Below, piece after piece: positions 1-8,560 of a stretch of DNA of 64,000 bases. Every line of letters starts with the position of its first letter. Position 1 is the first letter of the stretch. Origin of the DNA: Sphingomonas mucosissima (lineage in GTDB: Bacteria; Pseudomonadota; Alphaproteobacteria; Sphingomonadales; Sphingomonadaceae); assembly GCF_002197665.1 (NCBI RefSeq), contig NZ_NBBJ01000002.1, forward strand, positions 310,001 to 374,000, written 5' to 3'. The translations under genes were made by a program, and so were the position numbers. The notes under the pieces are model-generated. The model saw only the letters and a list, made by a program, of their open reading frames with translations, searched no databases and was not told where the DNA came from.

Positions 1-384
1 GGCATCTCCCGCGCCGGGGCGGGCAGCGCCGGGTATCGCCTGATTGCGGCGTGCCGGACGGAAGGCGGCGGCGCGCCGATCAAGGTGCAACTGGGCACGA
101 CGCGCGATCCGGTGCGCGAGGTGACCTGGGCCGGTGGGGCGGTGAGCGGGTGGATCAGCCACGCGCCCGATGCCACGCCGATGATCGCGCGGCTGTTCAA
201 TCGAGAGCCGCAAGAGATGCTGCTGGTGGCCGCCACGCCGGCCGCCGGGCTGACCGCGAACACGCGGCCGGACGTGGGGATCGTGCCGAACAATCACCTG
301 GCTTATGCCGGGCAGTGGCTGTTTTTCGCGGCGCTGGCGGGCGTCATCTATGTGGTCGCGCTACGGCGGCGGATCGGGCGCTGA
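1..384 (+). CDS. SURF1 family cytochrome oxidase assembly protein (C-terminal part)
   Basis: The reading frame is open from the first base and lacks its start, so only about the last 127 residues are present. SURF1 proteins are inner-membrane factors for haem a insertion and assembly of aa3-type cytochrome c oxidase. The visible part ends in the family's typical final membrane helix, preceded by the motif NNHLAYAGQW and followed by a short basic tail (RRRIGR). The conserved asparagine-histidine just before the last helix is a hallmark of the family. It lies upstream of thrC, an arrangement I recall from sphingomonads, where cox genes precede it. The family call is good. Nothing can be said about the N-terminal helix. 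Confidence 0.85.
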   Translation, partial: GISRAGAGSAGYRLIAACRTEGGGAPIKVQLGTTRDPVREVTWAGGAVSGWISHAPDATPMIARLFNREPQEMLLVAATPAAGLTANTRPDVGIVPNNHLAYAGQWLFFAALAGVIYVVALRRRIGR

Positions 385-517
385 GGGCGGGGCTGCGGTT
401 CTGACGGTTCGGGTACGTGCTTCGCCAGGGGCGGCACGAACGTGGAGAGGCGGGCCTGAGTTGGGCGTGGCTTGAGATCGCGCGGCGCGTAGGGCCAGGT
501 AAGCGCTATACGACAGC

Positions 518-610
518 GTCATGCCGGGCTTGTCCCGGCATCCAGAGTGCCGCGGACCTCAAGCTATCGCGTTTGCGGACGGCTGGACCCCGGCACAGGG
601 CCGGGGTGAC
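518..610. repeat. REP-like paired inverted repeat, copy 1
   Basis: Two 28-base arms in inverted orientation are separated by about 37 bases. The left arm (518-545) begins GTCATGCCGGG and ends CCCGGCATCCAG and is itself an imperfect hairpin. The right arm (583-610) is a diverged inverted version, running from CTGGACCCCGG to CCGGGGTGAC. The left arm is identical to the reverse complement of the right arm of the copy at 24611-24704. The size and arm-spacer-arm plan match REP/BIME-type intergenic elements, so a structural or transcript-end role is more likely than coding. Confidence 0.75.
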
Positions 611-704
611 GTAGTGTGTGTGGCATTGTCACGACCTCTGTCGTGGGTGAATTTAGGTGAAAAGCTCGTGACGTGGGTGGCTACCGTCTGTGTCGATAGC
701 CCAC

Positions 705-733
705 CTGGATCCTGGCCTTTGCCGGAAGGCGTC
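705..733. repeat. Diverged single REP-like arm
   Basis: The segment starts CTGGATCCTGGCC and continues through TTTGCCGG to GGCGTC. It resembles the right-hand arm of the paired elements, with the same leading CTGGAT and central palindrome, but the end is degraded. No left-hand partner was found at the expected distance, so it is probably a decayed copy. Confidence 0.4.
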
Positions 734-871
734 TTGCCTTGAGTGAACTCGATGGCCGGCTCCAAGCCTAATGCCCGCGCGGGTGTAGCGCTGTGCGAGC
801 AAGGCGGGCTTTCCCCAGCGATAGCTTGGCGTAGTTGTATCCGGGCGGCGGCGGAGCTAACCGGCACGTCC

Positions 872-2269
872 ATGCGCTACATCAGTACCCGTGGAGCCGC
901 CCCGACCCTCGACTTTCGCGGCGCGACGCTGACCGGGCTCGCGTCCGACGGTGGGCTGTACGTGCCGGATGTCTGGCCGACGCTGTCGCGTGACGAGATC
1001 GCGGGCCTGGCCGATCTTTCCTATGTGGATACCGCCGTGGCGGTGATGGCGCCATTCGTCGGGGATTCGCTGTCGCGCGAGGAACTGCGGGGGCTGTGCG
1101 ACCAGGCATATGGCCGGTTCGCCCATGCGGCTGTCACGCCGCTGAAGCAGCTTGATCATGACCAGTGGCTGCTGGAGCTGTTTCACGGCCCGACGCTCGC
1201 GTTCAAGGATGTGGCGCTGCAGCTGCTGGGCCTGCTGTTCGAACGGTTCCTGACGGGCGACAGCGAGGGGCCGCTGACGATTGTTGGCGCGACCAGCGGC
1301 GACACGGGATCGGCGGCGATCGATGCAGTGGCCGGGCGCGCCAACATCGACATCTTCATGCTTCACCCCGCGGGGCGCGTCAGTGAGGTGCAGCGTCGGC
1401 AGATGACGACGGTGCGGGCGCCCAACGTGCACAACATCGCTATTCGCGGCAATTTCGACACGGCGCAGGCGCTGGTGAAGGCGATGTTCAATTCGCCTGA
1501 TTTCTCGAGTCGTTTCCGGCTGAGCGCGGTGAATTCGATCAACTGGGCCCGGCTGATGGCGCAGGTGGTGTATTATTTCTATTCCGCTGTCCGCCTTGGC
1601 GCGCCCGGGCGCGAGATCGCGTTCAGCGTGCCGACTGGCAATTTCGGCGACGTGTTCGCGGGATATGTCGCGGCCAAGATGGGCCTGCCGGTGGCTCGGC
1701 TTGTCGTCGCCACCAACGTCAACGACATCCTGCACCGTGCGCTGTCGGCGGGGGATTATTCCTCGGCAGTGGTGGTGCCGACCGCGACACCGTCGATGGA
1801 CATTCAGGTGTCTTCCAACTTCGAACGCCTCTTGTTCGATCTCGGCGGGCGCGACGGCGTGGCGCTGGCCGGGCAGATGAGCGGGTTCGAGGCGAGCAAG
1901 GCGATGCGGCTGACCGAGGCGCAGCATAGTGGCGCGGCGACTCACCTTGTCAGCGCCAGCGTGGATGCCGATGGCATGGCGATGGCGATGCGCTGGGCGC
2001 ATGAATACGCCAACGAGACGATTGACCCGCATACTGCGATCGCGCTGGCCGCGGCGCGCCGGCAGAAGCTCGACGTGCCGGTCGTCACGCTGGCGACCGC
2101 GCATCCGGCCAAATTTCCCGAAGCGGTGGAGCGCGCCACGGGGATCAGCCCGTCACTGCCGGGCCGCGTCGGTGACCTGTTCGAGCGTGACGAAGCGTTC
2201 GACACGCTGGACGCTACTTTTGACGCGGTCAGCACCTATATTGCCGAGCGCGCGACGCCGCGCAGCTGA
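872..2269 (+). CDS. thrC: Threonine synthase
   Basis: Converts O-phosphohomoserine to threonine using pyridoxal phosphate in the cytosol. The protein is 465 residues, the normal size of the long proteobacterial ThrC type. It opens with MRYISTRG and LASDGGLYVP, the usual N-terminus. The PLP lysine is expected at K112 in the motif HGPTLAFKD. A glycine-rich phosphate-binding segment (GATSGDTGSAA) and the PTGNFGDVFAGY motif follow. I chose the ATG at 872 over the upstream in-frame ATG at 743, because homology begins here and a GGAG lies upstream. No Thr-rich leader peptide was seen, so there is no visible attenuation. Confidence 0.96.
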   Translation: MRYISTRGAAPTLDFRGATLTGLASDGGLYVPDVWPTLSRDEIAGLADLSYVDTAVAVMAPFVGDSLSREELRGLCDQAYGRFAHAAVTPLKQLDHDQWLLELFHGPTLAFKDVALQLLGLLFERFLTGDSEGPLTIVGATSGDTGSAAIDAVAGRANIDIFMLHPAGRVSEVQRRQMTTVRAPNVHNIAIRGNFDTAQALVKAMFNSPDFSSRFRLSAVNSINWARLMAQVVYYFYSAVRLGAPGREIAFSVPTGNFGDVFAGYVAAKMGLPVARLVVATNVNDILHRALSAGDYSSAVVVPTATPSMDIQVSSNFERLLFDLGGRDGVALAGQMSGFEASKAMRLTEAQHSGAATHLVSASVDADGMAMAMRWAHEYANETIDPHTAIALAAARRQKLDVPVVTLATAHPAKFPEAVERATGISPSLPGRVGDLFERDEAFDTLDATFDAVSTYIAERATPRS

Positions 2270-2296
2270 GCCACCTCAGTCCGCTTCACCTTCGTG

Positions 2297-2325
2297 AGCC
2301 GGGGTTCGACCACCGAACTCCGGCT
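2297..2325. terminator. Hairpin downstream of thrC
   Basis: A 12-base stem (AGCCGGGGTTCG against CGAACTCCGGCT, one G-T pair) with a 5-base loop starts about 27 bases after the thrC stop. There is no T-tract, so it could end or protect the transcript rather than act as a classical intrinsic terminator. Confidence 0.45.
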
Positions 2326-2383
2326 TCGACAGTTCCTGCCCTGACGGGCTAAGGGGCTGCGATTCCCAGATACCAGGACGACC

Positions 2384-3910
2384 ATGCCATCTCCCCGCCG
2401 TACCTTCGCGATCATCTCGCACCCTGACGCCGGCAAGACGACGCTGACGGAGAAGCTGCTGTATGTCGGCGGCGCGATCCATCTGGCGGGCGAAGTGAAG
2501 GCTCGGGGCCAGAACCGGCGCGCGCGATCGGACTGGATGAAGATCGAGCAGCAGCGCGGCATTTCGGTGACGTCCTCCGTCATGACCTTCGAAAAGGACG
2601 GCGTGTTCTTCAACCTGCTCGATACCCCGGGCCACGAGGATTTCAGCGAGGACACCTATCGCACGCTAACCGCGGTCGATTCGGCTGTCATGGTGATCGA
2701 CGCGGCGCGCGGCATCGAGGCGCAGACGCGCAAGCTGTTCGAGGTATGCCGCCTGCGGAACGTGCCGATCATCACCTTCGTCAACAAGGTGGACCGCGAG
2801 GGGCGGCCGGTGTTCGAGCTGCTCGACGAGATCGCCGACATGCTCGCGCTAGACGTGTGCCCGATGAGCTGGCCGGTCGGCATGGGCGGCACGTTCGAGG
2901 GCGTGCTGGACCTCACGACCAACCGGATCAGCCGGCCCGATGGCGACAGCCGCAATTTTCAGGGGCGTGTCGAGGACGCGCCCGAGCTTCCCGCTGACGT
3001 GGCGGAGGAGATCGAGCTGGCGCAAGCCGGCTATGCCGCGTTCGATGCCGAGGCTTATCGCGCGGGCGACCTGACGCCGGTGTATTTCGGATCGGCACTG
3101 AAGGATTTCGGACCCGCGGAGCTGATTGCGGCGCTCGCCGATTTCGCGCCCCCGCCGCGGCCGCAGCCGGCCGAGCCAGCGCCGGTCGATCCAGGCGAGA
3201 AGGACGTGACCGGCTTCGTCTTCAAGGTGCAGGCGAACATGGACCCGCAGCACCGCGACCGGATCGCGTTCATGCGGCTGTGCTCGGGGACGTTCAAGCG
3301 CGGCATGAAGCTGACGCCGACGGGCCATGGCAAGCCGATCGCGGTGCATTCGCCGATCCTGTTCTTCGCGCAGGACCGCGAGATCGCCGACGAGGCGTTT
3401 CCGGGCGACATCATCGGTATCCCCAACCACGGCACGCTGCGCGTCGGCGATACGCTGAGCGAGAAGCCTGGGGTGCGGATCACCGGGCTGCCCAATTTCG
3501 CGCCGGAAATCCTGCGGCGCGTGGCGCTGAAGGACCCGACGAAGACCAAGCAGCTGCGCAAGGCGCTGGACGACCTGAGCGAGGAGGGCGTGATCCAGGT
3601 GTTCTATCCCGAGATTGGGTCGAATTGGATCATCGGCGTGGTCGGGCAGCTGCAGCTCGACGTGCTGCTGTCGCGGCTCGATGCGGAATATAAGGTCGCG
3701 GCGGGGCTGGAAGCGTCGCCGTACGACACGGCGCGCTGGATTTCGGCGGAAGACCCGGCGGCGCTGAAGGACTTCATGGACCTCAATCGCGGCGCGCTGG
3801 CCAAGGACCGCGACGGCAATCCGGTGTTCCTCGCCAAGAGCGCGTGGGAGGTGGGCTATATCGCCGAGCGCTATAACAAGGTGAAATTCGCGGCGACGCG
3901 GGAGCGTTGA
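2384..3910 (+). CDS. prfC: Peptide chain release factor 3
   Basis: RF3 is a translational GTPase that recycles RF1/RF2 from the ribosome after termination. The protein is 508 residues, slightly shorter than the E. coli enzyme. The P-loop is at residues 12-20 (SHPDAGKTT), switch II at about 80-87 (DTPGHEDF), and the base-recognition motif NKVD at 134-137. The ARSDWMKIEQQRGISVTSS segment separates RF3 from EF-G. The C-terminal region keeps the RF3 pattern ending in an AERY segment. It follows thrC with about 115 bases between, including a hairpin, so it probably has its own promoter. Confidence 0.96.
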   Translation: MPSPRRTFAIISHPDAGKTTLTEKLLYVGGAIHLAGEVKARGQNRRARSDWMKIEQQRGISVTSSVMTFEKDGVFFNLLDTPGHEDFSEDTYRTLTAVDSAVMVIDAARGIEAQTRKLFEVCRLRNVPIITFVNKVDREGRPVFELLDEIADMLALDVCPMSWPVGMGGTFEGVLDLTTNRISRPDGDSRNFQGRVEDAPELPADVAEEIELAQAGYAAFDAEAYRAGDLTPVYFGSALKDFGPAELIAALADFAPPPRPQPAEPAPVDPGEKDVTGFVFKVQANMDPQHRDRIAFMRLCSGTFKRGMKLTPTGHGKPIAVHSPILFFAQDREIADEAFPGDIIGIPNHGTLRVGDTLSEKPGVRITGLPNFAPEILRRVALKDPTKTKQLRKALDDLSEEGVIQVFYPEIGSNWIIGVVGQLQLDVLLSRLDAEYKVAAGLEASPYDTARWISAEDPAALKDFMDLNRGALAKDRDGNPVFLAKSAWEVGYIAERYNKVKFAATRER

Positions 3911-4030
3911 GCAGCACTACCTTCGTCATCTCGCCCGTGGGCCAGGAGAACGGGCGGAGCGGCGGCCTGACTACATCGGTCTTGCCGAGGGAATCGACGT
4001 GCATTCTGCATCCGTCAACGCTTGTCATGT

Positions 4031-4987
4031 ATGACCTCCGCAATGGCCCGACCGCTTGCCCGCCGCCTACTGCCCGTCCCGCTGCTGCTGCTAACCGCGA
4101 TCACCGCGGTCTGGTTGGCGGCGATCCTGCGCGAGCGCGGTGCGGTGATGCCGCCGGAGGAGCGCCGCATTGCCACGCCGCTCGGCACGGTCGCGGCGGA
4201 TATCCGGGGGCCGGCCCATGGCACGCCCGTGCTGATCGTGCCGGGCACCGCTGGCTGGAGCGGGCTGTGGCGCGAAGTGTCAGCGCACCTTGCCGGCCGC
4301 GGCTATCGCGTAATTGCGATCGATCTGCCACCGTTCGGTTTCTCCGAGCATGATCGGGAGGCGCGCTACGGGCGAGTGTCGCAGGCGAAGCGGCTCGCCG
4401 CGGTGCTGGATGCCGCGGCGCACGGGCCGGCGATCGTCATCGCGCACAGCTTCGGGGCCGGGGCCGCGGCCGAACTGGCGTTGCGGCGACCCGACCTCGT
4501 CGGGCGGTTCGTGATGGTGGATGGCGCATTGGGTGCGCTTGATCCCGTCGGGTCGAGCCGCATCCGCGCGCTTGATACGATGGGGCTGGCGCAGCCGCTC
4601 GTCGCCGCGACGCTGACCAATCCGCATGCGCTCGCGCCACTGGTGCGCACGATGGTGGCGCGCGAGGACGCGGCCGACCGCTGGCGCGAAACCTTGCGCC
4701 TGCCGATGCGGCGGCGGGAGACGACCGCCGCCTATGCTGCGTGGCTGCCCCATCTGTTCGCGGTGGATGCGGCCGAGCGGAGCCGCTATTCTGCCGACCT
4801 TCGCACGATGCGCCCGCCGGTGCGACTGATCTGGGGCGAGGCCGACAGCGTCACACCGATCGACCAGGGCGAGCGGCTTTCCGCACTGTTCGGCGCCCCG
4901 CTGATCCGCCTGCCGGGGCTGGGGCATATCCCGCATATCGAGGATCGCGACGCATTCCTCACCGCGCTAACCGAAGCGCTTTCGTGA
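4031..4987 (+). CDS. Alpha/beta hydrolase, membrane-anchored
   Basis: A 318-residue alpha/beta-hydrolase-fold protein. A hydrophobic segment at about residues 14-33 looks like a signal anchor. The oxyanion region is around PGTAGWSGLW, the nucleophile is S140 in AHSFGAG, the acid is probably the Asp in WGEADSVTPI and the base the His in GLGHIPHIED. The whole triad is therefore present. The substrate cannot be told from sequence. A TTG at 4022 and another ATG at 4043 are alternative starts. The gene is followed at 31 bases by the small gene at 5019 and then a flavoprotein, perhaps as one transcript. Confidence 0.85.
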   Translation: MTSAMARPLARRLLPVPLLLLTAITAVWLAAILRERGAVMPPEERRIATPLGTVAADIRGPAHGTPVLIVPGTAGWSGLWREVSAHLAGRGYRVIAIDLPPFGFSEHDREARYGRVSQAKRLAAVLDAAAHGPAIVIAHSFGAGAAAELALRRPDLVGRFVMVDGALGALDPVGSSRIRALDTMGLAQPLVAATLTNPHALAPLVRTMVAREDAADRWRETLRLPMRRRETTAAYAAWLPHLFAVDAAERSRYSADLRTMRPPVRLIWGEADSVTPIDQGERLSALFGAPLIRLPGLGHIPHIEDRDAFLTALTEALS

Positions 4988-5018
4988 CGCGCCCTGCCGA
5001 TCGCGCTATGGCGCTGCC

Positions 5019-5198
5019 ATGGCCGAACGCTTTGAACGACACCGCCAGCCGTGGCGCCCCGATGAGATCCAGAAGCTGCATACGCTCGCCAAGAAGGGCA
5101 TGGCGCTGAAGGCGATTGCCAAGGCGCTGACGCGCAGCGAGGAATCGGTGAAGGAACAGGCGAAGAAGGACGGGTTGTCGATCGCCAAGCTGCATTGA
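5019..5198 (+). CDS. Small basic helix-turn-helix-like protein, 59 aa
   Basis: A short intact reading frame with an ATG start, ending 9 bases before the next gene. The product is lysine-rich. It has a tryptophan near the start (RQPWRPDEIQKLHTLAKKG) followed by a second helix-forming stretch (LKAIAKALTRSEESVKEQAKK). The spacing (WxxDEIxxLxxLAxxGxxLxxIAxxLxRxxxSVxxxA) is that of a single SANT/Myb-like or HTH_38-type repeat: charge toward the first helix, then a turn, then a helix that could recognise DNA. Its tight placement between two genes of the same strand and its non-random composition favour a real gene. The function is not known to me. A regulatory DNA-binding role is an inference. Confidence 0.65.
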   Translation: MAERFERHRQPWRPDEIQKLHTLAKKGMALKAIAKALTRSEESVKEQAKKDGLSIAKLH

Positions 5199-5207
5199 GC
5201 CGACACC

Positions 5208-6377
5208 ATGGCTAACTATGACGCGATCGTGCTGGGGGCTGGCGCGGCGGGGCTGATGTGCGCCGGCGTGGCGGGGCAGCGCGGGCGGCGCGTGCTGGTG
5301 ATCGATCATGCGGAGAAGGCCGGCAAGAAGATCCTGATTTCGGGCGGTGGGCGGTGCAATTTCACCAATCTGGGGACGGCGCCGGATCGCTTCCTCTCTG
5401 CCAACCCGCATTTCGCGCGATCGGCGCTGGCGCGCTATACGGCGGCGGACTTCCTCGCGCTGGTCGAGCGTTATGGCATCGCCTGGCATGAGAAGACGCT
5501 GGGGCAGCTGTTTTGCGACGGGTCGGCGCGCCAGATCGTCGCCATGCTGCTGGACGAATGCGACAAGGGGCAGGTGGAGATAGCGCTGGGGCAGGGGATC
5601 GGCGCGGTTGATCATGCCGATGGGCGCTATCGCGTCAGCTATGGCAACCGGGAGGCGAGTGCGCCGGCGCTGGTGATCGCGACCGGCGGTCCGTCGATCC
5701 CCAAGATGGGGGCGACCGGCCTTGCCTATGATCTGGCACGGCAATTCGGGCTGAAGGTGGTGGAGCCGCGGCCGGCTCTGGTGCCGCTGACGCTGGGCGG
5801 CGAGGATCCCTTCCGGGCGCTGGCGGGGGTTGCGACCGAGGTAGTGGCGCGCAGCGGCAAGGCGGCGTTCCGCGAGGCGATGCTCTTCACGCATCGTGGG
5901 CTGTCGGGGCCGGCGGTGCTGCAGGTGTCGTCTTACTGGCGGCATGGCGAGCCGATCACCGTCGACCTGCTGCCGGAGCGCGAGGCGGGATGGCTGCGCG
6001 CGGCCAAGCGCGCCACGCCGCGCGTCGGGGTGGCGAAGCTGCTTTCGGCAACGATGCCGCAGCGACTGGCGGATGCGCTGGCGCAGCAGCTTGGTGTCGT
6101 GGGCGAACTGGCCAACCTGCCCGATGCGAAGCTTGCCGCCGCGGAGCAGCGGCTGGCGGCTTGGCGCTTCGATCCGAATGGCAGCGAGGGGTTCGCCAAG
6201 GCGGAGGTTACCGTGGGCGGTGTCTCCACCGCGGACCTCTCATCGCAGACGCTGGAGGCGCGGCGGGTGCCTGGGCTGCATGTGATCGGCGAGGCGGTTG
6301 ATGTTACCGGCTGGCTGGGCGGGTATAACTTCCAATGGGCCTGGGCCAGCGGGTGGGCGGCTGGGCAGGCGGTCTAA
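5208..6377 (+). CDS. BaiN/HI0933-family FAD-dependent oxidoreductase
   Basis: A 389-residue flavoprotein of the HI0933/YhiN/BaiN family. The FAD dinucleotide-binding fingerprint is GAGAAGLMCA at residues 10-19, followed by the family-specific motif GKKILISGGGRCNFTN. The C-terminal motif WLGGYNFQWAWASGWAAG closes the FAD site. Members are annotated as aminoacetone oxidase-like or NAD(P)/FAD-dependent oxidoreductases, with roles rarely tested. The substrate here is unknown. It starts just after the 59-residue gene, so it probably shares its mRNA. Confidence 0.9.
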   Translation: MANYDAIVLGAGAAGLMCAGVAGQRGRRVLVIDHAEKAGKKILISGGGRCNFTNLGTAPDRFLSANPHFARSALARYTAADFLALVERYGIAWHEKTLGQLFCDGSARQIVAMLLDECDKGQVEIALGQGIGAVDHADGRYRVSYGNREASAPALVIATGGPSIPKMGATGLAYDLARQFGLKVVEPRPALVPLTLGGEDPFRALAGVATEVVARSGKAAFREAMLFTHRGLSGPAVLQVSSYWRHGEPITVDLLPEREAGWLRAAKRATPRVGVAKLLSATMPQRLADALAQQLGVVGELANLPDAKLAAAEQRLAAWRFDPNGSEGFAKAEVTVGGVSTADLSSQTLEARRVPGLHVIGEAVDVTGWLGGYNFQWAWASGWAAGQAV

Positions 6378-6395
6378 ACTTGATCCTCTTAGCCG

Positions 6396-6746
6396 TCATT
6401 GCTTAGCTTCATCACGTTCAATGCTAGGTGATAAGGAGACGGTGCTCTGAACTGGCGTGAATGGCCGTGATTTCTCTGGGTCATAAAACTCCGGCTTCAT
6501 TGGGCTTCTATAGTCGAGCGACCATTCGTCCCTGAGTACAAACCAGAGAAATACGATGAACGCCCAAAATAGGAGATAGCAGAGGACGAAAGCGCCAAAC
6601 CCGCCGGGGTTTTCGCCAACGGCAATCGTGCCGTATCTTCGAAAATGAACCTCGCCATCTAAGAGATCAGCGCCCACCAAGACCTGGGCGAATGTTCCGA
6701 AAGTGGCACCAAGCACCAGTTTCCATGGGCGGTTCCGCAACCGCAT
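6396..6746 (-). CDS. Hypothetical two-helix membrane protein, AT-richer
   Basis: A 116-residue protein with one hydrophobic segment near residues 8-27 and a strong second one at about 50-72 (FVLCYLLFWAFIVFLWFVL), then a polar proline-rich tail. I do not recognise a family. The DNA is visibly richer in A and T than its neighbours and uses codons such as AAA, TTC/TTT and ATA that are rare around it. It faces the flavoprotein gene tail to tail with an 18-base gap. A recently acquired or fast-evolving orphan gene fits best. Confidence 0.55.
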   Translation of the reverse strand: MRLRNRPWKLVLGATFGTFAQVLVGADLLDGEVHFRRYGTIAVGENPGGFGAFVLCYLLFWAFIVFLWFVLRDEWSLDYRSPMKPEFYDPEKSRPFTPVQSTVSLSPSIERDEAKQ

Positions 6747-6890
6747 TGCTCATCCCTCTCAGCCGTCCGGCGAGCACGATACTCCAGAGAGGTTAAGACC
6801 TTCTGCCTTGAACCGGCGAAGGCAGGCGGCGTCAATCTGCTGCCACTTCGATGCGCAAAAGATAGTCAGGCGGACTGAGCCGCCCGCCGA

Positions 6891-8366
6891 TCAATTCGCC
6901 GCGCGTACCGCCAGTAGGTTTGCCACTTTCGCCTTGAACACGCGGAGCTTCTCGCCCGAGAGGGTGGCGACGCTGGCGAGCGAGATGGAGCGCGGGTTTA
7001 CGTTTTGGCCGTTTTTCCACACTTCCCAGTGGAGGTGCGGGCCGGTCGAAAGTCCGGTGGAGCCGACATAGCCGATCACCTGCCCGCGCGCGACCGACTG
7101 GCCGGGGCGCACCGCGATGCGGCTGAGATGGCCGTAGCCGCTCGAGACGCCGGCGGCGTGGTTCAGCTTGATGAAATTACCATAACCGCGGTTGCGCCCG
7201 GCCATCGCCACGCGGCCCTCGATCGGCGCATAGATCGGCGAGCCATGCGGCGCGGCAAGGTCGATCCCCTTGTGCATGCGCAGGAAGCCGAGCAGCGGGT
7301 GGCGGCGCATGCCGAAGGTGGAGGAGACGCGGCCGGCAACGGGCATGCCCATGAAGCCGCGGCGTTCGGACTGGCCGTTCGCATCCCAGAACTGGCCGCC
7401 ATTGCCGTCGCCATCTTCCCAGCGGACGAGGCGCAGCTTTTTCCGGCCTTGATCCAGCCCCGCATATTGCAGTTGGCCGATCTGCACTTCGCCAGTAGCG
7501 GCGCGGGCGTGATCGGCGATGATGTCGAAGCGATCGTCTGCCCCGATCGCCCCGATGGACGTGCGCGCGGCGACCGTCTTGATATAGGCCTCCACCAGCT
7601 TGGCGGGCGCACCGGCAGCGCGGGCCGAGCGATAGAGGCTGGAGCCAACCACGCCTTGGATGCGCAGCGGCGTGCGATCGATCGCGATCGGGCGCCGCTC
7701 CAGCGTGAGGTCATCGCCCTCGCGGTGGACGGCGAGGTTCAGATCGAAACGCGCGCGGAAGGCAATCTTTTCCAGCGGGCGGGCGGTGCGGCGATCCTTG
7801 CGGCGACCAAGCGTCAGATCCAGCACGGTGCCAGGCTTCAGATCGGTGAGCGATACTTCGCCCGCGACGAGATCCGCCACGCGCGCGGCATCATTGCGGC
7901 CGACACCGGCGCGTTGCAGCGCCGCGCCGAAGCTGTCGCCGCTGCCGAGCGATGCGGTGAGTTCGATCACCGGGCGCTCGGGCGTTTCCGCCAGCGGGCG
8001 AACCAGATCGTTGGCCGCCATGCGCCGGCCGGTGGAGGCGCCAAGACCAAGTGGCGCGATCGAGAGCGTGTGCGCTTCCTCGCGCTCCGCCGCGGTCATG
8101 CTGGTGGTGATAAAGCCAGGGATCGGCTGAATGCCGGGCGCGGTCAGCACGGCGGCGGCAATCAGCCCGGTGCAGGTGGCAAGGCCACGCCACCACGTGC
8201 CGCTGCCGATCCGCGCGCCGAGATCGGGAATCCAATCCACGTCATGAAGCGTGCTGCGCAGGTGATCGCGCCAGGACAGCTGCGGCACCGGCGCCACGGC
8301 ACGGCCGAAGCCGCGCGCACCCGCGCCGCCGGCCAATTCCAATCCAGGCTGCTCGCGCAAGAACAC
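6891..8366 (-). CDS. M23 family metallopeptidase (LytM domain), membrane-anchored
   Basis: An envelope protein of about 491 residues. A single hydrophobic segment at about residues 60-77 anchors a large periplasmic part, whose last third is a peptidase M23 domain. The zinc and catalytic motifs are visible: HKGIDLAAPHG (HxxxD), YGHLSRI, and GPHLHWEVWKNG (HxH). All are intact, so it should be an active cell-wall endopeptidase rather than an EnvC-type activator. I prefer the GTG at 8366 (residues read M/VFLREQ). A TTG at 8387 would add seven residues. It is divergent from the helicase gene across about 195 bases, where both promoters must lie. Confidence 0.88.
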   Translation of the reverse strand: MFLREQPGLELAGGAGARGFGRAVAPVPQLSWRDHLRSTLHDVDWIPDLGARIGSGTWWRGLATCTGLIAAAVLTAPGIQPIPGFITTSMTAAEREEAHTLSIAPLGLGASTGRRMAANDLVRPLAETPERPVIELTASLGSGDSFGAALQRAGVGRNDAARVADLVAGEVSLTDLKPGTVLDLTLGRRKDRRTARPLEKIAFRARFDLNLAVHREGDDLTLERRPIAIDRTPLRIQGVVGSSLYRSARAAGAPAKLVEAYIKTVAARTSIGAIGADDRFDIIADHARAATGEVQIGQLQYAGLDQGRKKLRLVRWEDGDGNGGQFWDANGQSERRGFMGMPVAGRVSSTFGMRRHPLLGFLRMHKGIDLAAPHGSPIYAPIEGRVAMAGRNRGYGNFIKLNHAAGVSSGYGHLSRIAVRPGQSVARGQVIGYVGSTGLSTGPHLHWEVWKNGQNVNPRSISLASVATLSGEKLRVFKAKVANLLAVRAAN

Positions 8367-8560
8367 GGCGAGTAAGAGCGCCCCCAAACGCTAGATATCG
8401 CCGATCCACCCCCGGCGCAGGCAGAAGCGTTGTGGGGGCGAGTCCCTAAAGTCAAATTAACCCGCGGGCTTAGCGGCCGCGGTTGCGCCGAACCGTTCGG
8501 CTGATGCGCCGGAAGGGAATGGTTGATTCGCGGGCGCAGTCCCCCGATGTTGTCCGCACC

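Larger units (their letters stand above)
385..871. other. Intergenic region between SURF1 and thrC with REP-like repeats
   Basis: About 490 bases with no reading frame I believe in. It holds the paired inverted repeat at 518-610 and a diverged related arm at 705-733, both described separately. The frame upstream of thrC stays open back to an ATG at 743, but the first 43 codons of that extension do not resemble threonine synthase and lie next to the repeat, so I treat them as non-coding leader. I found no convincing sigma-70 promoter. Confidence 0.6.

Noticed and set aside
743..871. 43-codon N-terminal extension of thrC
   Set aside because: It adds residues unlike threonine synthase and lies beside a REP-like arm; the ATG at 872 fits the family start.
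7005..8375. 456-codon open frame opposite the M23 peptidase gene
   Set aside because: No signal or domain, and it tracks the antisense of the M23 gene.
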